A DNA stretch of 64,000 nucleotides from Aquarana catesbeiana. Its lineage: Eukaryota > Chordata > Amphibia > Anura > Ranidae. This document shows, one piece after another, positions 23,101 to 35,100 of the stretch. The number at the start of each line of letters is the position of its first letter. Position 1 is the first letter of the stretch. The notes below the pieces were generated by a model. The model ran no database searches. It saw only the letters and a list, made by a program, of their open reading frames with translations, and was not told the origin of the DNA. The DNA lies in contig NC_133336.1 of NCBI RefSeq assembly GCF_042186555.1, positions 192,773,937 to 192,837,936 of the forward strand, read 5' to 3'. The translations under genes were made by a program, and so were the position numbers.

Positions 23101-26100
23101 CATTAATATGCAAGTCCTCATCACTGATCTATGTGTGTGTGTCCATCCCACCCAGTGTATCTCTCTCTCTCTCCCACCCACCCAGTATCTATCCATCCAT
23201 CCATCCCACCCAGTGTCTATCCATCCCACCCAGTGTCTATCCATTCATCCATCCCACCCAGTGTCTATCCATTCATCCATCCCACCCAGTGTCTATCCAT
23301 CCATCCATCCCACCCAGTGTCTATCCCTCTATCCCACCCAGTGTCTATCCCTCTATCCCACCCAGTGTCTATCCCTCTATCCCACCCAGTGTCTATCCCT
23401 CTATCCCACCCAGTGTCTATCCCTCTATCCCACCCAGTGTCTATCCCTCTATCCCACCCAGTGTCTATCCCTCTATCCCACCCAGTGTCTATCCCTCTAT
23501 CCCACCCAGTGTCTATCCCTCTATCCCACCCAGTGTCTATCCCTCTATCCCACCCAGTGTCTATCCCTCTATCCCACCCAGTGTCTATCCCTCTATCCCA
23601 CCCAGTGTCTATCCCTCTATCCCACCCAGTGTCTATCCCTCTATCCCACCCAGTGTCTATCCCTCTATCCCACCCAGTGTCTATCCCTCTATCCCACCCA
23701 GTGTCTATCCCTCTATCCCACCCAGTGTCTATCCCTCTATCCCACCCAGTGTCTATCCCTCTATCCCACCCAGTGTCTATCCCTCTATCCCACCCAGTGT
23801 CTATCCCTCTATCCCACCCAGTGTCTATCCCTCTATCCCACCCAGTGTCTATCTATCCATCCCACCCAGTGTCTATGTGTCCATTTATCTTTCTATTTAT
23901 CTATCTATTGCGGGCGAGTGACCGGCGGGGGGAGGGGGGGTGTGTGGCTGGCGTTGGTTAGGGCTTTGCGCCCCCCCAAAAAAATTGAGCACCAGCCGCC
24001 ACTGATGGAACCTCAACAACATGACATGTCCCCTCCTGAGTCACAGTGACCCTCTCTCTCCATGCCAGGTGGTCCCTACAGTCCACTACTGGCTTGCCTT
24101 CCTCCCATTCCGCAGACCTGCACATGAGGCTCCAGCTGCTCTGTTCCCTTGCACCATGACTTCACGCGACACACTGCCGGCACAGTCCGAACACACTGTA
24201 GCAGGCACTCGGATGGTCTCAGCCAAGTGTCACATCCATATTTTGTACTGGCAACCTTTTTCTTTCACTGGCATTTACTGGCAGGAGAAAAGTGCCCATT
24301 TTTTACTGGCTGCCAGTAAAAAATACTGGCAGTTGGCAACACTGGTGTGTGGATGGGGGAATCCTTGCTGGTTGAATGAAAAACAAATGGCTTCTCTATG
24401 GGCTGCTTAAGCCATTACTGCCATTTTCCACCTATTGATATTCAAAGGATTTTAAAAATATGAAAGAGATGCAAGTCATGAACAGCAAAGTCAACAAGTA
24501 TACATTCTCCTGTGGTTCATCACATTTAAACACACTGGTACACACAAAAAAGGCTTGGTTGTACATCTATATTTACAGCTTATGTTTAAACGGGTGATTT
24601 TTTTGGGTGTGAAATGTCCTATAACAAATTTATTTGAGAACAATGAATCAAAAATAAAAATCTAAAAATCAAAAATGACATCTAAAGATCATAACTGAGA
24701 TTAAAAAAAAATAGTCAAAAGGGAAAGTAAAACTGTTAATGCCTGAACAAGATTCTTGAGTGTAAGCATGGCCCTCTTCCTAAAGGTTCTACTACTAATG
24801 ACATCTATAGGATCCAATGAGCCATTATGACTTGTTGATACCATTCCCTTAAACTGAGCATACCTACCATACATCGGAGTGTGGAGTGAAGATACCATCT
24901 TTTAGAGACTCAGGAGACATCCATCGTACTGGAAGCAAGGACTTGCCACCTTTGCGGTAGTAGTCAGTTTCATAGATATTTCGCGTCATGCCAAAGTCTG
25001 AAATAAGAAATGCAAGGTTTTACTTGGTTTCCCCCATGTAACCCATATTTCATCAAGACCCATATATGCCATTTTGATGCTGTAGGGGTATGCTGAATAA
25101 CATTAAGGCAAAACACCCATTAGCAGCCTTATTGAATCACAGGAGCCATTTTGCATCAGTGAAGCCATATGGAGTGTAGACCTCAATCCTGTTTGTATCT
25201 TTCTTTAACAACAATTGTAGGAAACATCAAAGGAAGCCAGGAGTTTTGGTATACTAAGATTACTGATGGAAGCAACATACCTTAATAATGCCTACAGCCT
25301 GCTGTGTCTTTAACCTGGCTACCCTTAATGATTAGCTTATGATTGTGTTCCCTTTGTCTTCATCAGAGATCACGTATTTGAATCGATGGGTCCTTTTGAT
25401 ATATATCTATTTATCTATGATTATTACCAATCCCATTGTTATATAAAAACAGCTTGCAACCCGTTAAGTGAACCTTTAAAGGAAACCAGTCATGTGAAAA
25501 ATAGGTTGCCTTTGCTGATCCCTCTGGGCATTGCCAATTTACTGGTTCTAATAGTTGCAGTAATGAGCCTGGAGCAAGTATGCACCCAGTGAAGTCAAAA
25601 CAACTGATTGTAGACTTTTTACAGGTCAGACTCCTTTAACACATATTGAGAGCATTCAAAAATTGTATAAAATGTCAAAAAGCAATCCATGCATTGAATA
25701 AAAACTTTTAAGGACCCCTCTCTGTGCCCAGTGACCTACCGCCTATCTTCACTGTAAGGTCCTCCGCCACCATGCAGTTTCGCGCCGCCAAATCCCGATG
25801 TACAAATTTCTTGGCGTTCAGATAGGCCATTCCATCGGCTATCTCACCCGCCATCTGTAAAATCTCCTTCAAGGATGGTGGAATCAGGTTTTGTTTGTTC
25901 TGTGGGATAATGGGAATTCACCAGTCATTGTCAAAGTAAAACAGCTACTAAAGCCTTTCCAATATCTTTGTTTTTTTTTTTTTCTCAGAAAAGATAGATT
26001 TTATTGAGATCGAAAAGGTTCAAGAGAAAAGTAACAATCCAGAGCAACCAGTTCACAGTATATAGCACAAACACTGTCAACAATAAGGTTGTACCTAAAA

Positions 26101-29100
26101 CAATAGGTCATGCAGGTACTAAAGGAAAATCCAAAAGCATACAATCTCACAACCAGATCCTAACCATAGTAAGGTCAGTAGGGCTAAGGCCTGGGATGTC
26201 CAACCAAGGACTCCATATCTTCTTAAAATTACTAGGGCATCCCCTATGTTGATAAATAAAAGCATTCTAACCTGAGCATCATCCCCATACAGTTAACCCA
26301 TTCAGCATGTGTAGGTGGGTCGGGAGATTTCCAATGAATAAGAGAAAAGCGTACGAGCCTGGAACAAGGCTCTAGTAATGGCTTCTCTAGTGAAATTTCC
26401 CACTTGAAGATCTTCCAGGATGCATAAAACACATTGCTTAGGGTCAACAGGTAAAAAGGTGTGGAACACCCCATTAAGGGTGGTCACTATGCCCATCCAG
26501 GAGGTATGCAGTTTTGGACATTACCGCAATAGGTGAATTAGATGCCCATGGTCCCATCAGCATTTAATGCAGGTGGGATCGGGCAAAGCACCCATCTTTT
26601 TCATATCTTTTGATAGGCTTGGAACAGCTAGAACCTCTAAGGATTTACTGTTGTCTGTCTTTCTAAAAGGAGATTTGCCCATACACCCTGTCCAAGTGAT
26701 GGGAGGTCATAGAGAAAGAACAATTTTTGATAAAGTGTGGATCAGTTAGAACCTATATATCTGTTTTTATTACGGTTTATGACCCTGCTGGAAGGGTCAC
26801 CTAGGAAGTAAAAGGAAATCTCCCCAACACAGATACCAATAAAAATCAAACACATTTTATCCCTTTTAAAATTAAACAAAAAGTTTTGGTTCATGTTCCA
26901 CTTTAATAGTACTATGGTAAAATTAGCTTCTGATTACTATGCTTATGCAAGTATTCTTTTCTATATCATCTAAATAAACCAAAGTTTCTGAGTTTAGTTT
27001 GGGTGGAGTGCTAAAACTTCAGCATTTCCATGTCTTTTGGTTATTCGAGTCTTCACTTTACCCAATGGGAGAGGAGACCCAATCTTTTTTGTACTATGTT
27101 ATCTGCATGTCAAAGTAACATTTCCTTGGGCCTAAAAGTTGGTTTGCTGTTGTACTGGGCCAATGGTAGCTGCTGTTCAATGGTAGCTGCTGGTCTCATA
27201 CCAGTTTCCTGGAATGCCCTCCAGCTGTTGCGTTACTACAATTCAATGGAGGCATTGCAAGGCTGACAGTTGCAAGCATGACTCCCACAGGCAGAGGCAT
27301 GATGGGACTTGGAGTTCTGCAGCTGGAGGGCGGCCAGTTTGACACCTGTGATGTAGACAGCCTCCGGGTGGAGACCAAACCCGTTCTAAGCCAGCAAAGT
27401 CCTTGGTGTACGTTTATCAAACAAAGATAATCTCATTTCAGTTCTCAGCAAAGAATCTTCTCCTCTGTCACCCTGTTTATGAAGCTGAGAACATTTGTTC
27501 TCAGAAGGAGAAGCAAAGACATTTTTTTCCCTTTGAGAACACCCAAGATCCAAGTAGAAGGGGGAGGGGCTGCCTGTGTGATTACAGAGCAGCCTAGTTT
27601 TAAAAGTGAAACCAAAGTTAAAGGCCATGTAATTACATGAAAATAACTCAGTTTTTTTACACACATTTTGGCACATTTAAAATGTGTATTTTGGCCCTTT
27701 TTTATTGATGGGCATTTTGACGTTTAACATGCTGTATTTTTTTTTTTCTTTGCGCATCTGCCCGTGGTTTTTTTATATTGTGCATCTTGGCACCATTTTA
27801 AAACACACATTTTGGCCTTTTTGGCACAGGTTATTTTAACACGCATTTTGGTGTGGTTTGTAACGCACATTTTGGCTCTTCTTTTATCTTGTAGTTTGGC
27901 AAAATACCCATAAAAGCAAATCAAAAATGTACGTTAAAGTGTCAAACAGCACATTTGCTGGTCACTTTTGGGGTGCCATTAACAAGTAATGGCACCGCAA
28001 GCATATCATGCATTTTGCATGCGTTTCCGGAATGCACACAAGAACGCAGGTAAAAAATTTGCCAAAACACATGTTAAAAATAAAGCACCAAAATACACAT
28101 AAAATGCATTTTGAAAAAAACAAGCCAAAACGTGTTAAAAAAAGCAGCAAAAAAGTGCATCATAAACTGTACCAAAATGCGCACAAAAAAGGCCCAAAAA
28201 TCCAAAATGAGAATTTTTTGGGCATGGAGCATTGTGCATTTTTTCAATACGCATTTTGACATGTTGGTAGTGTAGTTGTCAAAATGACAAAATGTGTGGC
28301 AAAATTCATGTCTGCTAACGGCATTTGGGGTGCCATTAACAATGAATGGCACCCAAAAGCACATTGCGTATTTTTACACAATTTTACAGCAATTTGTAAT
28401 TGTGGCAAGAATTACGCAATTCTGCCAACAATTCTGCATTGCACAGATGTGAACGGGTCCTAAAAGAAGATACATTATAACTACAGACCAATGTGAATGT
28501 ACAATGTATATGTAAAGCGCTGCGTAAATTGACAGCGCTATACAAGTACCTTAAATAATAATAATAAACTGTACACTGTGTTTGTACATTGACATATATA
28601 TGTATACTGTTGCTGATATTAGGAAGAAAGCAGTCTCCCTCCTCACATCACAGCAGCTTCTCACCCATATTCTCCACCTCTGTGCTGGAGCATCTGGGAT
28701 GGAAATATTTTACAGAGATGGCCAGTGAGATTGTCAGACCTCACCTTCGTAAACTGGTCATCTGTGTAAAAGTGATCGACAGAAGGGTGTGTCCTGTAAT
28801 GAGAAGTGAAGAACATGTTCTCCACCACTTATCTCAGCTTCATAAAAACGGACACACCTGAGAGATCAGCCATGATCATCAGGATCTCGGCTCTTCTCTG
28901 TTTGATGAACGTACACCTCAGTGTCATGCTTTTGATAGTGTTTGCAACACTTGCTTCAAGTTTTCCGTTTGCCTGCCTTGTTGCCATGCCTTGACCTTTG
29001 CGCCTTCATCTTGCCTGCTAGTTTGGATTTCCTGGTTTTCGACCTTGGATTGGACTACTCTCTGAACTCTGCCTTCCCTTTGACCATGGATTTGACCCTG

Positions 29101-32100
29101 ACTACTCTCTGAATGTTGCCAGTCTTGAACACGGGCTTGCCAGTGGACCACAATACCTGTCTGCCAACTGCAAGTATCTATTTGCTGTGCTCAGCACATG
29201 CCTGCCCCGGTGTGGTGGCCAGGCACTACAGCATTGTGTATAAGACCTGGGGGCAACCAAATACTGGTAGGCCAGCTTGCTTTATGGGAAAAAAAAAGGC
29301 TGCTATAGGAGAAGAACACAAAGCCAGCTATGGTGCCTGATGTTAGGGATAGGCGTGACACTAACTGGTAAACTAAAAAATGTATCAAGGGGCACATTTT
29401 AGGTTCCTGGCCTGCACATTGTAAATCATGTCAACCCTAACAAGGAACTTCTCTCATTTGCTCCTTTTTGTCCTGTTAAATTTACCATTGAAGGAGTTTT
29501 GAGATGCTTCCAGTGCCATCTCAAGCAGCCTAATCAGCAATCTTGGGCTACAGAACAATTAACACTCACTGGAAAAGCGAAGAGGAGGGTTTCGGTAGTT
29601 TCGCAAAAGACAGCTAGGCAGGGACAAAATGAGTCTTGTTATTTCACTTAACAAAACCTGTGTGTTCATCCACAAATGGAAATTAGAAAGCGAGTGCCTT
29701 TTTGGCAGCTCAACAGATTTTTTTCTATACTTGCAGGGCCTTTAAAGGAATAAAACATGGGGAAATGTGCATGTATCGCAGAATTTTGCCCTGCCATTAC
29801 TTTAAACATTAGGGTCTGATGCTATAAAGCAGGGGTCTCCAAACTTTTCAATACAAGGGCCACATCATATATTTTACAGATATTCACAGGCCAAAAAGAC
29901 AGTTTTATAAATAAATGAATAAATTAATATTGGGAGTCTCCCTTCACATCAGAAGCCTTCCATTCACATCAGAACCCCTCCCCCCCCTTACATCAGGGTC
30001 CCTATAAGAGTTCCCCCATAGATCAGGGTCTCCATCAAAAGTGGGGACCAATTGATCTGAATCCTCAGTCTGTGCTCTGAGGATTCTGCACTAACCCTAG
30101 TTGTGGGCCAGATAAAATCTCATATCAGGCTGGATGTGGCCGAGCCTTTGTTTGGAGGCCCTTACAATAGAGCTACAGTAAAAGCCTGGCTTGGGTTCTC
30201 GCAGTCAATCACTCAGAAGAGATCATCAGGCCTTTGAGAAATCATGTCTGAGCTTTTACTTCAACTTGCTATTAGCTGTGGCCTTTTCTGTTTAAATTGG
30301 CAGTCTAATTTATATATACACGGTACAAGATTAATATTTGTCCATATAAAGATTCTTATTAACATGCAAATATGAGGTGGTCAATAGCACGCTTTGTAAA
30401 TATGAAGTTTTTTACTTCCCCTTAAACCACAGTAAAGGCTGAACCATACCTCCTCCTCTGGCCTCAAAGAACGCAGGTAGCTCTTCAGATCCCCTCTGGT
30501 CATCAACTCCATAATGACTAGAGCTGGTCGCCCTTGAGACACAACTCCAAGAAGACGGACCTACCAAGGAAAAGGAACAATAAGACATTTTGTAGTCCTT
30601 CAGTAGACAGAAGTATGCCTGCCATGAGCTGTAACTGACAGCCTGGATTCTTATTTTTAACAATAGGCAAAAATCAAGATGGTGGGAGATTAACTGTCTC
30701 TGTGGATAGACCAAAGAAGAGTTTGTTCACAGACTATACATTGTAAGAGGTTTATAGAATGAATAGTTTGTATTTGATGGTTGTTCTCTTAACTTTGGCA
30801 AGGAAAAGCTTGCTTTAGCATGAATTTCCGACCCAAACACCACCTTTGCCTTTTTAGGTTGTGAAAAAAAGGTTAGCTCCTCTGTCAACTTCCTATGGCT
30901 GTCTGTCTCCATGGGAAAATTTCCCTTTACTTCTTTACCTAGTGAAACACCAAGACTGAGGGTTAGACAACATATCCCCAAAGACCCATAAACACTTATT
31001 TCCTAGACTAGACTATTCAAAAATAAAGATTCTGTAAGGAATGAGACTATATCAAATTCAGCTGCGGGAAAAGGTTTTGTATTTTTCAAGAAAAATAAAA
31101 ATGTTTTCATGTTCCTGCAGATAAGACAGAAAAGATAAGACAGGAGGAGAAGTTCATTTTATTCTTACCACATGGTGACAAAGAAAGGCTTTCATAACAG
31201 AGGCTTCATTCAAAAACTCTATCTTCTCCCTTACGCTGGCCAGCTCATTGATGGTCTTCAGGGCAACCCTGGTCATGGGCTCGCCCTTTACAATATCCTT
31301 GGCAACAGCCTCATATACCATGCCAAAAGAACCTTGTCCAAGCTCTTTGATGATGCTGATTTTCTCTCTTGGGAATTCCCACTCATCCGGAATGTACACT
31401 AGAACATAGAAAACAACATGACCATGGTCTTCTACTACAGGTTGGCTAACGTTAGGAGGGTTTTTTTTTTTTTTTCCACTATAAGGTTTATTCCTCTACC
31501 TGCTAAGGACAGCACCCTCTTAAGGACAGTACCATCTTAGACAAGTTGCCAGCTATGACACCAACCATTTGAGGGCTTGCAAAATTAGTTGACAGCCAAC
31601 AGAAGTACACTGGCAACTGTCAGAGTTATCACCAAAGTCATGCCTTCATTAAAAGCATACAATAAGTATGTACTAGTAAGTACAATGTAACTGAAATTAT
31701 TGCAGAAAACACTAATGTCTAATTAAAGCCCGAGTCCAGGCTTGACCTCAAGACACCCCAATATTGGATACTTGCTCAATGGGTTCTGACCGTGTCCTGC
31801 TCTCAGATCTTATGGCACCAATATCTCAATAGTGATATGCAGAACTTCATTTTGGAATAAAACAAACAGTCAATACAAATGTATTTGAAGTCCTGGATTA
31901 AGTTTGAAATGGGTTCAATATATTCATATTATTTACCGGGCCTGCTTTGGTCTTCCTGCATAGCAGAAAGACAAGATCTGTGAGATCGCCCCTGTTAGAA
32001 TGGCGATTTACCTTGTTTACACAGACAGATCCCAGTTCTGTTACTGTGGGAAATGATCGCAAGTGGCCGATGGAAATCGAGTCCACCCCACCCGCTGATT

Positions 32101-35100
32101 GGCACGCCCACAAACTAGAGTTCCCAAGCTGACCTATAATGAAGGCGATTTGCGGGAATGAGCCGACCAGCCAACGTACAAAGACGGCGGCTGGTCGGCA
32201 AGTGGTTAAAGACAGAATTGATGGCATTATGCTTACAGAAAAAAAAAAAAATACGATTTTTGATTCTATGCAAAATGGGATATCTGGTTCTCCATTATGA
32301 ATACTATAATAGACTTGATTGTCGTCTTTTCCTTTTGTCCAAAAAATGTTTAATGTCAATATCTGGTATAGATCGATTTTGTATTCTAATCTTATGAGTT
32401 TTATTTTGTGGTCATTTTTGCTGGGTTTTTGTCTTTACTAAAATTACAGGGCATCTGGAAAGTATTTTCAGTGCTTCACTTTTTCCAAATTTTGTTATGT
32501 TACAGCCTTATTCCAAAATTGATTGAATTAGTTATTTTCCTCAAAATTCTACAAACAATACCCCATAATGACAACATGAAAGGAGCTTGTTTGAAATCTT
32601 TGCAAATTTATTTAAAATAAAAAAAAAAAAAAAAAGAAAGAAAGAAATCCCATGCACATAAGTATTCACAGCCTTTGCTGAAGCACCTTTGGCACCAATT
32701 ACAGCCTCAAGTCTTTTTGAGTATGATGCTACAAGCTTGGCACACCTATTTTTTGGGCAGTTTCTGCCATTCTTCGTTGCAGGACCTCTCAAGTGCCATC
32801 AGGTTGGATGGGGAGCATTGAGGCACAGCCATTTTCAGATCTCTGGAGATGTTTAATCGGGTTCAAGTCTGGGCTCTGGCTGGGCCACTTAAGGACATTC
32901 ACAAAGTTGTCCCATAGCCACTCCTTTGTTATCATGGCTGTGTGCTTAGTGTCGTTGCACTGTTGGAAGATAAACCTTCTCCCCAGTCTGAGGTCCAGAG
33001 CACTCTGGAGCAGGTTTTCATAAAGTATGTCTCTGTACATTGCTGCATTCATCTTCCCCTTGATCCTGACTAGTCTCCCAGTTCCTGCTTTTACTTGGCC
33101 TTCCAGTAATGTAGATTATGAGTGGTCTACTGGCACCGGTTTAAGAGGCTCATTGATTGGAAGCAGGACAGATCTGCAGCTTCAAACATAGAAAGTATTT
33201 TTTACTGTGCTGCAATATTCTCAGACTTACCTTCTGATGCACTAAAATACTCTGGATTGACGGATGCATACAAGGTTCCATTTGGGAAGCCGTCATTCTT
33301 TCTGTAAGCAAAGGCAAACAACCCTTAATCAAAATAGTCCCTTTAAAAGAAAAAAAAAGTAAAAATTCACCATTTAGCATACCTTTAATATTAGAAAACC
33401 AGCCCTACAATGGAAACATGTGGTGGTAACATACCTAAATCTTTTTCTTGCGAATCTGAATCAGTGCATTACCCATTAAAATTTGATTAGAAACAAAGAA
33501 AGTGCCAAATGGATACTCGCAAGGAGCCTAGACTAATAATGCATTGAAACAGTGGAACACAAATGACAGGCAGGTCTAGATGTCAATGAGTGTCAAGACC
33601 TTGGAATCACATGCTGATGTGTTTCAAGGGACATAGCTCCTTTAGATGCTCTGAAGAAGGGGTTACATCCCTCGAAACACGTTAGCGCGTACGTCTAAGT
33701 GATTCCCAGGTATTGACAAGCATTAACATCAAGACCTCCCTGTAATTCGGGTTCCATGGTTTCTACACTTTATTAGCCTTTGGCTCCTCCTGAATATTTA
33801 TTTGGCACTTTTTTGTTTCGAAGAACATTTTTATCAGGTAATGCACTAAGCATTTGTGCCCTCTTGTTTTTCCTTTTGCCATTTGTCAGTTGGATTCCCC
33901 GGTTTGAAGAAAGCGTTTTTGTTGAGGCATGTTTGTTAAGGTCAAGAACCAGATAATGACCCTGCCTTGACATTACTCTTCGCTCCAATACCTCCCTACC
34001 ACTTTTTTAGTGACATATCATGGTTTCATTTTCATCCTATGTTACATCCAAGTGCTGTCATTTCTGGTCTACACTTACTTTAGTGGTGACTGCACAGTAT
34101 TTCCCAAGGTAGGTTAACCAATGGCGACATCAGTGAAATAAACCCATGTGCTTTAACTGTCACTGGTAGTCTCCATCAGAAGCACAAATGTGAGACTGAG
34201 CATTATCACCCAATAAAGCATTGGCCATTCTTCCAGAAGTGCATTTGTGAGGTCAGGCACTGATATGGAGGAGAAGGCCTTGCTCACAGTCTCCCATCTA
34301 ATTCATCCCAAAGGTGTTATAATGGGGTCGAGGTCAGGACTCTGTGCAGGTCAGTCAAGTTCCTCCACCCCAAACGTGCTTATCCATGTCTTTTATGGAC
34401 CTTGCTTTGTGCACTGGTCCAAATCATTAGGTGGAGGGGGAATTATGGTGTGGGGTTGTTTTTCAGGGGTTGGGCCTGGCCCCTTAGTTTCAGTGAAGGA
34501 AACTCTTAAGGCATTAGCATACCAAGACATTTTGGACAATTTCATGCTACCAACTTTGTAGGAACAGTTTGGGGATGGCCCCTTCCTGTTCCAATATGAC
34601 TGTGCAGCAGCGCACAAAGCAAGGTCCATAATGACATAGATGAGCAAGTATGGGGTGGAGGAACTTGCCTGGCCTGCAGAGAGTCCTGACCTCAACCCAA
34701 TAGAACACATTTGGTATGAATTAGAGCAGAGACTGCGAGACGGGCCTTCTCGACCAACATCAGTGCCTGACCTCACAAATGCTCTTCTGAAAGAATGGTC
34801 AAACATTCCCATAGACACACTCCTAAACCTTGTGAACAGCCTTCCCAGAAGAGTTGAAGGGGTTATAGATGCAAAGGGTGGGCCAACTCAATATTGAACC
34901 CTACGGACTAAGACGCCGTTAAAGTTCATGTGCGTGTAAAGGTAGGCGTCCCAATACTTTTTGTAACAGTGTATAATTTAACTGTATTTGCATTCCTTGT
35001 ATATAGTCTACTGTACATATAAAATTTTAGTGGCAGAGTTAAGATTTACTTAAAAAAAAAAAAAGTTATAATTGTTGTAATTGCATTTAGAAATATAGAA

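Noticed and set aside
22977..24049. Plus-strand open frames of 276-340 codons with SVYPSIPP-like repeats
   Set aside because: By-product of a 24-bp tandem array inside a hAT element.
31169..31398. Assignment of the kinase to INSR or IGF1R
   Set aside because: SIIKELGQGS, VALKTINELAS, VMKAFLCHH, GLKLPTSS and the short tail agree better with INSRR.
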